Shown piece by piece: positions 52,162-60,685 of a stretch of 64,000 nucleotides of DNA; the first letter of the stretch is position 1; every line of letters begins with the position of its first letter. The stretch spans positions 992,001-1,056,000 of the forward strand of contig CAWCPF010000003.1 of the NCBI GenBank assembly GCA_963797485.1, given 5' to 3'. A program made the translations under genes and the position numbers. The notes below the pieces were generated by a model. It worked only from the letters and a program-made list of their open reading frames with translations, did no database searches and was not told the DNA's origin. The stretch is from CAWAND01 sp963797485. Its GTDB lineage: Bacteria; Chloroflexota; Anaerolineae; Anaerolineales; E44-bin32.

Positions 52162-53145
52162 GTGCCCGTATCAACCAACATGGTGATGCCCAAGATCGAA
52201 CGTGAAGCCGTGGCGCGCAATTACGGCAAGTTCGTCATCTCCCCGCTCGAGAGCGGGTATGGGATCACGATCGGCAACGCCCTGCGGCGCGTGCTGCTTT
52301 CGTCCCTCGAGGGGGCGGCCGTGTCATCCGTCCGCATCACCGATGTTTCCCACGAGTTCATGGCCATCCCCGGGGTGCGCGAGGACGTGCTGCAGGTCAT
52401 GCTCAACATCAAGCAGCTGCGTTTGAAGCTGTTTGACGTTGATTCGGCCCGCCTGCGCATCGAGGTCCAGGGCGAAGGCGTGGTGACGGCGGCGGATGTT
52501 GCCGCTCCGGGTGAGGTCGAGATTGTCAACCCGGAGCTGTATTTGTTCACCGTCGATGATGACAAGGCCCGCCTGGAGATCGAGATGAACGTCGAGCGCG
52601 GGCGGGGCTACTCGCCTTCGGACGAGCGCGGCCGGCTTCCAATCGGGGAACTCCCCACCGACGCCATATTCAGCCCAGTCACCCGCGTGCGCTATGAGGT
52701 CGGTCAGGCCCGCGTCGGCCAAGACACCAGCTTTGACCGGCTGGTGATCGAGATCTGGACCGACGGCACGATCAAGCCGGAGGAGGCCTTGAGCCGCAGT
52801 TCTCAAATCGTCATGGCCCACATGCGCGACCTGGCGGGCGTGACCGAAGAGAGCTTGATGCTGGCGGCGGCGGAAGAAGAAGAGCCCAAGCTGGCCAGCG
52901 AGGTCTACGAAACCCCCATCGAGAACCTTGACCTTTCCGTGCGCGTGTTCAATTCGCTCAAGCGCACGGGCATCACCAATGTGGGCGAGGTGCTCGACAT
53001 GCTGGACAAGGGCTCGGAGGCCATGCTCTCCATCCGCAATTTCGGGGAGAAGAGCCTGGATGAACTGCGAGAACGGCTCGCTGAAAAGGGTTATCTCGAG
53101 ACGGCCGACCACGTCGAAGGCGAGCCGGCGGCAGAGGTGGAGTAG
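52162..53145 (+). CDS. rpoA: RNA polymerase alpha subunit
   Basis: 327 residues from a GTG start with GGAGGATTGAC upstream. The N-terminal dimerisation domain has PLESGYGITIGNALRRVLLS and VLQVMLNIKQLRLKLF. An acidic linker (AAEEEEPKLASEVYE) leads to the C-terminal domain NLDLSVRVFNSLKRTGITNV then SIRNFGEKSLDELRERL. Intact, in its usual place between rpsD and rplQ. Confidence 0.97.
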   Translation: MPVSTNMVMPKIEREAVARNYGKFVISPLESGYGITIGNALRRVLLSSLEGAAVSSVRITDVSHEFMAIPGVREDVLQVMLNIKQLRLKLFDVDSARLRIEVQGEGVVTAADVAAPGEVEIVNPELYLFTVDDDKARLEIEMNVERGRGYSPSDERGRLPIGELPTDAIFSPVTRVRYEVGQARVGQDTSFDRLVIEIWTDGTIKPEEALSRSSQIVMAHMRDLAGVTEESLMLAAAEEEEPKLASEVYETPIENLDLSVRVFNSLKRTGITNVGEVLDMLDKGSEAMLSIRNFGEKSLDELRERLAEKGYLETADHVEGEPAAEVE

Positions 53146-53151
53146 GTCGAC

Positions 53152-53529
53152 ATGAGACACGGCGTCAGCGGAAAACACCTCGGCCGGTCTTCGGCCCAAC
53201 GAACGGCGCTGCGGCGCAACCTGGTGACCGAGCTGTTCCGGCACGAGCGGATTAAGACCACCAAGGCCAAAGCACAGGCCATTCGGGGCCAGGCCGAGAA
53301 GCTCATCAGCCTGGCCAAACGCGGCAACGCCGCCGGGGAAGCCGTGGCGGTGAATGCCCGGCGGCAGGCTGCGGCCGGCTTGAACGATCGGGAAATCGTC
53401 AAGAAGCTCTTCGACGACATTGCGCCGCGCTATTCGGAGCGCGCCGGCGGCTACACCCGGATGTTGAAGATGGGCCCCAGACTTGGGGATGCCGCTGAGA
53501 TGGTGCTCTTGGAGCTGGTCGAGGAATAG
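53152..53529 (+). CDS. rplQ: 50S ribosomal protein L17
   Basis: 125 residues: RHGVSGKHLGRSSAQRTALR, NLVTELFRHERIKTTKAKAQ, AIRGQAEKLISLAKRG and the end GGYTRMLKMGPRLGDAAEMV. It closes the alpha operon; truA follows after 78 bases. Confidence 0.96.
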   Translation: MRHGVSGKHLGRSSAQRTALRRNLVTELFRHERIKTTKAKAQAIRGQAEKLISLAKRGNAAGEAVAVNARRQAAAGLNDREIVKKLFDDIAPRYSERAGGYTRMLKMGPRLGDAAEMVLLELVEE

Positions 53530-53607
53530 CCGCCCGGGCCGAGTCACGCCCTGGGCGGAAGCCCGGCCGCGGACCCATGGTCGGCGGTTCGGGGGTCAGA
53601 CCGAAAC

Positions 53608-54381
53608 GTGGCACTTTACAAATCGATCGTCGCCTATGACGGAACCTTGTTTCAGGGATTCCAGCGGCAAGCCGATGGCATCCGCACGGTCCAGAGCGTC
53701 CTCGAGGACGGCCTGCGATCGATGGGGTGGCGCGGGGCCAGCCTGCAGGCGGCCGGGCGGACCGACAGCGGGGTTCACGCTCGCGGACAGGTGATCTCGT
53801 ACGAGCTGGATTGGGCGCACGGTGAGGAAACGCTCACGCGGGCCTTCAATGCCCACCTGCCCAAGGACGTGGCCGTGTGGAGCAGCCAGCCTGCGCCCGA
53901 GGGTTTCCACCCCCGGTTCTCAGCCGCCAGCCGGTGTTACGAGTACCGTCTGATCGTCGGCCGCTGGCCCGACCCGCTCCGCGAGCGCTTTGCGCTCAGG
54001 GTATGGCCCGAGCCGGATGTGCTTGCCATGCAGGCGCTGGCGGAGGCTTTCGTCGGACAGCGCGATTTTGGAGCCTTCGGCCAGGCGCCTATCGAGGGCG
54101 GCCACACGCTGCGGCGGGTCTTGCGGGCCGGCTGGAAGAGCCAGGGCGACGAACGGTCGTTTACAATTGAAGCCGATGCCTTTCTCAAGCATATGGTGCG
54201 CCGCCTGGTGGCCGCATGCCTGGCCGTGGGGCAGGGTGAACTGGACACGAAAGTCGTGACCGACATGCTCGACCGTCCGGAGCCGCGCTGGGAAGGCCGG
54301 TTGGCTGATCCGCACGGGCTCAGCCTGATCGAGGTCCGCTATCAGGGCGGGCCGGCGGCGATCACAAGCGAGGATGAATAA
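53608..54381 (+). CDS. truA: tRNA pseudouridine synthase A
   Basis: 257 residues from a GTG start. The catalytic Asp is residue 53 in AAGRTDSGVHARGQV. LPKDVAVWSSQPAPEGFHPR, then FSAASRCYEYRL and FLKHMVRRLVAACLAVGQG complete the family pattern. It makes pseudouridine at positions 38-40 of many tRNAs. The rplQ-truA-rplM-rpsI order is a common bacterial arrangement. Confidence 0.95.
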   Translation: MALYKSIVAYDGTLFQGFQRQADGIRTVQSVLEDGLRSMGWRGASLQAAGRTDSGVHARGQVISYELDWAHGEETLTRAFNAHLPKDVAVWSSQPAPEGFHPRFSAASRCYEYRLIVGRWPDPLRERFALRVWPEPDVLAMQALAEAFVGQRDFGAFGQAPIEGGHTLRRVLRAGWKSQGDERSFTIEADAFLKHMVRRLVAACLAVGQGELDTKVVTDMLDRPEPRWEGRLADPHGLSLIEVRYQGGPAAITSEDE

Positions 54382-54428
54382 ACCTGGGCAGGCTCGTGCC
54401 GCCCAGGCTAGGAAGTAGGAGATCTGGC

Positions 54429-54859
54429 GTGCAGAAAACGTACTATCCCAAACCAGGCGATGTGACCCGAGAGTGGTTCATCGTCGACGCCAAGGACAAA
54501 ATCTTGGCCGGCTGGCCAGCCGGGTGGCGCGCACTTTGCTGGGCAAAGACAAGCCTCAATTTACACCCGGCGTGGATATCGGCGATTTCGTGATCGTCAC
54601 CAACGCCAGGCACGTGGCGGTCACCGGCCGAAAGCTCGATCAGAAGATCTACTATCGCCACTCCGGGTACCCGGGCGGGCTGAAACAGATCAGCCTGCGC
54701 GAGCAGCTGGAGCGTTTTCCTGAGCGCGCCATTCACGCGGCGGTTCGGGGCATGCTGCCCCACAACCGCTACGGCCGCAAATTGATGACCAAGCTACGGG
54801 TGTATCCCGAGTCCGAGCATCCCCATGAGGCTCAGCATCCCAAGCCTCTCGGGGACTGA
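54429..54859 (+). CDS. rplM: 50S ribosomal protein L13 (one frameshift)
   Basis: From a GTG start (AGGAGA upstream): KTYYPKPGDVTREWFIVDAK then DKIL. The frame changes near 54503-54512 to GRLASRVARTLLGKDKPQFT, GDFVIVTNARHVAVTGRKL and MLPHNRYGRKLMTKLRVY. The restored length is about 143 residues, normal for L13, an early 23S-binding protein. Confidence 0.94.
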
Positions 54860-54881
54860 CGGGCGGATGTGAGGAAACAAG

Positions 54882-55278
54882 ATGATGGCTGAGAAATTCC
54901 ACGAGGGCGTTGGCCGGCGCAAGACGAGCACAGCCCGGGTTCGGATTGCCATGGGCACCGGCGCCGTGGTTGTCAATGACAAGCCGCTGGCGGACTACTT
55001 CCCACGCACCGGCGACATGGACGCTATCCTGGCGCCGATGCGAGACACGGGCTTTGAGGGCAAGCTGGACGTCTCCGCCCGCGTCAATGGGGGCGGGGTC
55101 ACCGGGCAAACCGGCGCTGTGCGGCACGGGCTGGCGCGTGCCCTGGTCAAGATGGACCCTGAACTGCGGCCCACCCTCCGGCGCGGCGGCTACCTGACGC
55201 CGCGATGCCCGGATGAAGGAACGCAAGAAGCCGGGCCTCAAGCGGGCGCGCAAAGCGCCGACGTACACCAAGCGCTGA
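54882..55278 (+). CDS. rpsI: 30S ribosomal protein S9 (one frameshift)
   Basis: KFHEGVGRRKTSTARVRIAM, VNDKPLADYFPR, VNGGGVTGQTGAVRHGLARA and LRPTLRRGGYLT are standard. The frame changes near 55197-55203. Restored, it reads RDARMKERKKPGLKRARKAP then TYTKR and stops at TGA 55276, the universal S9 tail that reaches the P-site tRNA. About 132 residues. It is followed by a terminator. Confidence 0.95.
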
Positions 55279-55319
55279 GACGCCCACGCCGAGCGAAAGC
55301 CGGCATCCTTTGTTACACT

Positions 55320-55349
55320 CGGCCGGGGAAGAATTCCCCGGCCGTTTGA
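55320..55349 (+). terminator. Rho-independent terminator after rpsI
   Basis: An 11-bp perfect stem CGGCCGGGGAA/TTCCCCGGCCG with a GAA loop, then TTTGACTT. It is 42 bases past the rpsI stop and marks the end of the ribosomal superoperon. Confidence 0.75.
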
Positions 55350-55369
55350 CTTCTACCAGGGAGACCGAC

Positions 55370-56824
55370 ATGCCGTCTGGGATAACGGTGGTGGGATTGG
55401 GGCCGGGCGGTCCGGGCCAGATCACGCGCGAAGCTTGGGACTTGCTCTCCCGAACGGCTGAGGTTTACGTCCTGGGCGATAACCTGGCCGGCCTGGCCGA
55501 ATTTCTCGAAGGCCCGGCGGTCTACACCCTGGACGATCTCTCCCAGACCGGCGAGCTTGACGCAGCGGTTCGGCCGGCGATCGCCCAGCGGCTGGTGGAA
55601 CTCGGGCGGCGAGACGCCGGCGTGGTGTACGCGGTGCCTGGGGACCCGTCCGTCGGCGCGGCCTTCATCCGTGACCTGCGGGAGGCGGCCCGAGTGGCCG
55701 GTCTGCCCCTGCGGTTGGTCCATGGCGTCAGTTTGGTAGGGGCCTGTCTCAGGCTGGCCGAACGCGATGGGCTCGACGGACTGTTTCTGGCCGATGCGTT
55801 CGATCTGGCCCAGCGGCACCACCCTCCTTTTCCGCCAGACGTGCCAGCACTGGTCGGGCGGCTTGATAGCCGCGAGCGGGCTTCGGCTGTGATGGCCTGC
55901 CTGCTTAACCAGTATCCGGGCGACCATCCGGTCTTGATCCTTCACAACCCCGGCGCCCAGGACGAACGCGCGGAGTCGATACTCCTTGAAGACCTGGGTC
56001 AGGCTCCCGACTTAGGCCAGGGGACCTTTCTCCTTGTTGAATCGGCGGCGGCCGGGACGTCCTTTGAGAGTTTCCAGGAAACCGTGGCCCATCTTCGCGC
56101 GCCGGAGGGCTGCCCGTGGGACCGCGAGCAAACGCACCTCTCGCTTCGTCCGCATCTGCTCGAGGAGAGTTTTGAGGCCCTGGATGCGCTCGATCGGCAG
56201 GATCAAGACGCGCTTCGCGAAGAACTTGGCGATCTGCTGCTTCAGCTCGTCATTCAAGGACAAATCGCCACCGAGAGTCATGAGTTTCAACTGGGCGACA
56301 TCATTGCCGGGATTAATGCCAAGCTGATCCGGCGCCACCCGCATGTCTTTGGCGACCTTAAGGTGGCCGGGGTTAGTGAAGTTCTTCACAATTGGGAGAC
56401 CCTGAAGGCGGAAGAACGCCGGTCCAGCGGCAATTCGAAGGGAAGCCTGGATGGGGTTCCGGGCAGTCTGCCGGCCCTGGCGCAGGCACTCGAGTACCAA
56501 GCGCGTGCGGCCCGTGTGGGCTTTGATTGGCCGGGGGTCGAAGGGGTGCTGGACAAGATCGCCGAGGAGGTGCGCGAGGTGCAGGCCGAATCGACTCCCG
56601 AGGCACGCGGCTCTGAGTTGGGGGATTTGCTGTTCGCGCTGGTCAACCTGGCGCGCTGGATGGAGATCGATCCCGAGGCGGCCCTCCGCGAAGCCAACCG
56701 CCGCTTCAAGACGCGCTTTGGCCGGGTAGAGGCTGCGGCCGCGGCTCAAGGTGCGACCCTCAACGACAAGACCCTGGATGAACTTAACGCCCTGTGGGAG
56801 GCCGCCAAGAAGGACACCCGATGA
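55370..56824 (+). CDS. mazG: tetrapyrrole-methylase/MazG fusion protein (YabN-like NTP pyrophosphohydrolase)
   Basis: 484 residues with two parts. Residues 1-220 resemble the SAM-dependent tetrapyrrole methylase fold (ITVVGLGPGGPGQITREAWD, then VVYAVPGDPSVGAAFIRDL). Residues 235-480 form a MazG module: LRAPEGCPWDREQTHLSLRP then HLLEESFEALDAL and EELGDLLLQLVIQG, with a second NTP-PPase-like repeat near ELGDLLFALVNLARW. MazG hydrolyses NTPs to NMP and PPi. Bacillus YabN has the same fusion; the role of the methylase half is not settled. AGGGAG precedes the ATG at 55370. It overlaps the next gene by ATGA. Confidence 0.9.
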   Translation: MPSGITVVGLGPGGPGQITREAWDLLSRTAEVYVLGDNLAGLAEFLEGPAVYTLDDLSQTGELDAAVRPAIAQRLVELGRRDAGVVYAVPGDPSVGAAFIRDLREAARVAGLPLRLVHGVSLVGACLRLAERDGLDGLFLADAFDLAQRHHPPFPPDVPALVGRLDSRERASAVMACLLNQYPGDHPVLILHNPGAQDERAESILLEDLGQAPDLGQGTFLLVESAAAGTSFESFQETVAHLRAPEGCPWDREQTHLSLRPHLLEESFEALDALDRQDQDALREELGDLLLQLVIQGQIATESHEFQLGDIIAGINAKLIRRHPHVFGDLKVAGVSEVLHNWETLKAEERRSSGNSKGSLDGVPGSLPALAQALEYQARAARVGFDWPGVEGVLDKIAEEVREVQAESTPEARGSELGDLLFALVNLARWMEIDPEAALREANRRFKTRFGRVEAAAAAQGATLNDKTLDELNALWEAAKKDTR

Positions 56825-58226
56825 CCCGAAGGTGGATCCTGACCGGCGCGGCGTTGGTGATGCTGGCAGCTTGCGCGCCGGCCAACGCCCCGACCCCCCA
56901 GGCAAACTCGCCGACACCCTCGCCGGCTTCGACCCAAGCGACCCGGCCACCCACGCCGACCGCACAATCCCCGACCACCTTGCCCGTCCCTTCAGCAACG
57001 GCGGCCGACCTGGCGCCGATCCTGAATGCGCCCCTGGCCGACATCGGCTACGCCGTCCCGCTGATCATCCGGCATGTGACCACGCACACTGCCATTCTGG
57101 AGTTTCGACTTGAGGCGTCCGCACAGGGACGCCTGTATGTTGTCCCCGACCAGCCCGGCGAAGCCATCCAGGAGATTCCGTTCGACGAGGCGGGGGGCGA
57201 GTTCGAGGTGGGAGGGCCTGGCGCCGGCCGCCGGCTATCGGGCAGCGGTCGTGCTCGGGTCGCAAAACTCGCCGCGGCAGCCAGGCTTTCTCGGTCAGCC
57301 GTGGGGGCAGGTGCGTTTCAAGACCCAGCCGGACACCCCTGACACGTTTCGCGTGGCGGTGGTGGGCGATTCGGGTTTTGGCGAGGAGGTGACCCGCCGG
57401 TTGGGGGCTCTCATGGCCACCTACGCGCCGGATTTTGTGATCCACACCGGCGATTTGGTCTACAACCTGCAGGAGAACAGCTCGCCCGAAGCCGGCTTCC
57501 AAACCAAGCTATTCCTGCCCTTTGGACAGGTCATGCGGCTGGGTCCGTTCTATCCAACCCTGGGCAATCACGATCTGGAAGATGCCGCCATGGCGGAAGG
57601 AGAACCTTACGGCCTGACGGCATTCGAGCCTTTCATAGACCCGGCGCTTCCGGGCGCGGTGCCCGACAGCCGCGGCTGGTATGCCTTTGTTCAGCGCGGT
57701 ATCCAGTTCGTGTTTCTCAACAGCCAGGTGGCTTTTGGCTATCCTGGCAAGAGTGAGGAAACCGCCTGGCTGGAAGCGCGGCTGGCGGATCCGAGCGTGC
57801 GCGCCAGCATCGTCGTGCTGCACGTGCCGCTCTTCAATTCAGGCCGGCACACGCTCGAAAGCGTGCCAGTGCGCCAGGCCTGGGGTGAGGTTATCCAGTC
57901 CGCCAATGTCCCACTCGTGCTCTCCGGTCATGACCACAACTACCAGCGGTTCGAAGAGCAGGGCAAGACTTACCTGATTTCAGGCGGCGGATCCAGCCAT
58001 CTGTACCAGGTGGTCATTCCGAACCGGAACCTGCAGGCATGGGCCGTGAAGCACTCATTTCGTGCTGCTCACTTTCAACCTCGACTCGATCGACATCCAG
58101 GCAATCGGTTTGGATGGTGCCGTCTTCGACCAGGCAACCATCCCCTTGCCGGCATCCAGCGGGCTGATGCCGGCGGGCGCCGATTTGGCACACCTGCAGC
58201 CCGTCCAGGCGGCAGCCATCCCTTGA
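56821..58226 (+). CDS. metallophosphoesterase lipoprotein, purple acid phosphatase-like (two frameshifts)
   Basis: A lipoprotein signal ends LVMLAAC, then a Thr/Pro linker (to about residue 60) and an N-terminal beta domain. The calcineurin-type core follows: VAVVGDSGFGEEV, HTGDLVYN, TLGNHDLED, VVLHVPLFNSG and SGHDHNYQRFEEQGKTYLIS, giving the Asp/His/Asn metal ligands. Frames change near 57205-57215 and near 58050-58058; the second restores a C-terminal HFVLLTFNLDSIDIQAIGLD and a stop at 58224. About 468 residues. A surface phosphatase or diesterase is likely; the substrate is unknown. Confidence 0.85.
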
Positions 58227-58330
58227 CCATGTTAGACTCGAGAATCCCTGCGTTTGTGGAGGGCGATCACTACCCCACCGGCACTTCTCTCCATCCTCCC
58301 CCCATCACCTCGCCATGAAAGGGCCCGGTT

Positions 58331-59938
58331 GTGATGGCAGAAAAGGTCATTGAACACGCGCAGTCGGACCTCGGTGGCGATCTGGTCGGCGCTTTGGGGA
58401 CCCCGCACTTCAACCTGCCCGTGCCGATCCTCGTGGAGCACGCCATCCGGCGCGGTGAGGTCAGGCTCGGGCCGGAAGGCATGATCCTGGCCGAAACAGG
58501 CAAGTTCACCGGCCGTTCACCCCAAGACAAATTCACGGTGGAGGAACCTTCCAGCCGGGATGACATTGCCTGGGGGAAGCTCAACCAACCGTTGTCCGAA
58601 CGCCATTTCGACCGTCTGTACGCCCGGATGAGGGAGCATTTCAAAGGTGGCGAGGCCTACGTTCTGGATGCCGCCGCCGCCGCCGACCCGGACTATCGGC
58701 TCCCAATCCGGGTGATCACCCATGACGCCTGGCACAGCCTGTTTTCCCGCCACATCTTTCTACGGCTCGATCCCGAGGCGCTCGAAGAGCACATCCCGGA
58801 ATTCACTCTGATCCAGGCGCCGGAAGTCAAAGCCGATCCGGCGTCCGACGGGACGCAGTCCGATGCGTTCATTGTCATCAACTTTGCGCGCCGGATGGCC
58901 TTGATCGGGGGTACGGCCTACGCCGGCGAAATCAAGAAGACCATCTTCAGCGTGCTCAACTACCTGCTCCCCAAGCAGGGTGTGGGCACGATGCACTGTT
59001 CCGCCAACCAGGGCGAAGGCGAGGACGTGGCGCTGTTCTTCGGCCTCTCGGGAACCGGCAAGACCAGCCTGTCGTCCGATCTGGAGCGTAAGCTCATCGG
59101 CGACGACGAACATGCTTGGGGGGAACGGGGTGTCTTCAACATCGAAGGCGGCTGCTATGCCAAGATGATCCGCTTGCAGGAGTCAGCCGAGCCCGTCATC
59201 TGGCATGCGGTCCATCATTTCGGCAACGTGCTCGAGAACGTGGTTTACGATCCAGCCTCCCGCCAACTCGACTTCGATGATGATCGCATGACTGAGAACA
59301 CCCGCGGGGCTTACCCCATCGAGCATGTCACCAACTACGTCCCAGGAGGCATGGGCGCCCATCCGGCCAACATCTTCTTCCTGGCGGCGGATGCGTTCGG
59401 CGTTCTGCCGCCTATTTCGAGGCTGGATCCGGATCAGGCCATGTATTACTTCCTCTCCGGCTACACCTCCAAGCTGGCCGGAACCGAGAAGGGCGTCGGC
59501 AGCGAGCCGCAAGCCACTTTTTCAACCTGCTTTGCGGCGCCGTTCCTGCCCCTCAGTCCGATTGCCTACGCACGCCTGCTTCGGGACAAGATCGACCGGC
59601 ATGCGACCCGCGTCTGGCTACTCAACACGGGCTGGACCGGGGGCCCATTCGGGACCGGCCACCGCATCTCAATCGACCACACTCGCGCCATGGTCCGCGC
59701 CGCGCTCAGGGGCCGGTTCGAGACGCTCGGGTTCGGGCGAGATCCCTTCTTTGGGCTGTCCGTGCCCAATGCCTGTCCTGGCGTTCCATCGGAGCTGCTG
59801 ATGCCCCGCCTGACGTGGGACGATAGGGGCGCGTATGATGAGCGTGCCCGGGAGCTGGCGCAGAGCTTTCGCCAGAATTTCGACCTTCACGCCGACCAGG
59901 TTCCCGACGCCGTTCGCCAGGCCGGCCCGCCGGCTTGA
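58331..59938 (+). CDS. pckA: phosphoenolpyruvate carboxykinase (ATP)
   Basis: 535 residues, intact. It converts oxaloacetate and ATP to PEP, CO2 and ADP, the entry to gluconeogenesis. GKFTGRSPQDKFTVEEPSS, RRMALIGGTAYAGEIKKTIF and MHCSANQGEGEDVALFFGLS lead to the ATP loop GLSGTGKTSLSSD, followed by GDDEHAWGERGVFNIEGGCY and LSGYTSKLAGTEKG. The GTG at 58331 fits AAAGGG about 8 bases upstream; the ATG at 58334 is equally possible. The 104-base gap before it shows no clear promoter. Confidence 0.96.
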   Translation: MMAEKVIEHAQSDLGGDLVGALGTPHFNLPVPILVEHAIRRGEVRLGPEGMILAETGKFTGRSPQDKFTVEEPSSRDDIAWGKLNQPLSERHFDRLYARMREHFKGGEAYVLDAAAAADPDYRLPIRVITHDAWHSLFSRHIFLRLDPEALEEHIPEFTLIQAPEVKADPASDGTQSDAFIVINFARRMALIGGTAYAGEIKKTIFSVLNYLLPKQGVGTMHCSANQGEGEDVALFFGLSGTGKTSLSSDLERKLIGDDEHAWGERGVFNIEGGCYAKMIRLQESAEPVIWHAVHHFGNVLENVVYDPASRQLDFDDDRMTENTRGAYPIEHVTNYVPGGMGAHPANIFFLAADAFGVLPPISRLDPDQAMYYFLSGYTSKLAGTEKGVGSEPQATFSTCFAAPFLPLSPIAYARLLRDKIDRHATRVWLLNTGWTGGPFGTGHRISIDHTRAMVRAALRGRFETLGFGRDPFFGLSVPNACPGVPSELLMPRLTWDDRGAYDERARELAQSFRQNFDLHADQVPDAVRQAGPPA

Positions 59939-59969
59939 GACGCCCTGGTCCAGCCGCTGTTCCATCCGC

Positions 59970-60674
59970 ATGCCTGACCTCATCCAACTCAAACAACTGA
60001 CCAAGACTTTCGGCGCCGGGGACCGGACGCGGGTTGTGCTCGACGCGCTCGAAGCCGGCTTTCCCGAGGGCCAGGTGACCGCCATTCGCGGCCGGAGCGG
60101 GAGCGGAAAGACCACGCTGCTCAACCTTATGTCCGGGCTGGATGTCCCCGACAGCGGTCACATCTTCGTGGCGGGCCAGGACCTGGCGGAGATGACCTCG
60201 GCCGAGCGGACGGTGTTCCGTCGCGGCACCATCGGGATGGTCTTTCAGTTTTTCAATCTCATCCCCAGCCTGACGGTGCTGGAGAACGTCATGCTCCCGG
60301 CGGAGCTGGGGGGAGGTCGAAACCGGCTCAAAGATATCGCCGGCTTCGCCCGCGAGCTGCTCTCCGAGGTCCACCTCGGCGATCGGGAGAAGGAGTTTCC
60401 CGACTCACTGTCGGGCGGGGAGCAGCAACGCGTGGCCATTGCGCGCGCCCTGGTGACCAGTCCACCGGTGCTGCTGGCCGACGAGCCGACCGGCAATCTG
60501 GACCAGGAGACCGGCGAGGAAGTCCTTCGACTGCTGCTCGACCTGGTCCGAACCAAGGGTGGAACCTTGATTGTCGTGACCCACAGCCACCGGCTGGCGG
60601 CTCGGGCGGATTGTGTGTTGGTGATCGATCGCGGCAAGCTCCTCCCCGAATCGCCTGCCGGTGTGACCGGTTGA
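59970..60674 (+). CDS. ABC transporter ATPase, LolD/MacB type
   Basis: 234 residues. Walker A GRSGSGKTT, the Q-loop segment GMVFQFFNLIPSLTVLENVM characteristic of LolD/FtsE/MacB ATPases, signature DSLSGGEQQRVAIARALV, Walker B LLADEPTGNLD and the H-loop VTHSH. The ATG at 59970 is used; the longer frame upstream overlaps pckA. It is followed after 11 bases by its FtsX-type permease, so the pair forms one mechanotransmission-type transporter. Confidence 0.9.
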   Translation: MPDLIQLKQLTKTFGAGDRTRVVLDALEAGFPEGQVTAIRGRSGSGKTTLLNLMSGLDVPDSGHIFVAGQDLAEMTSAERTVFRRGTIGMVFQFFNLIPSLTVLENVMLPAELGGGRNRLKDIAGFARELLSEVHLGDREKEFPDSLSGGEQQRVAIARALVTSPPVLLADEPTGNLDQETGEEVLRLLLDLVRTKGGTLIVVTHSHRLAARADCVLVIDRGKLLPESPAGVTG

Positions 60675-60685
60675 GGGACGGGCTC

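Noticed and set aside
55310..55369. N-terminal extension of the MazG fusion
   Set aside because: It covers the rpsI terminator hairpin; the ATG at 55370 with AGGGAG upstream is the better start.
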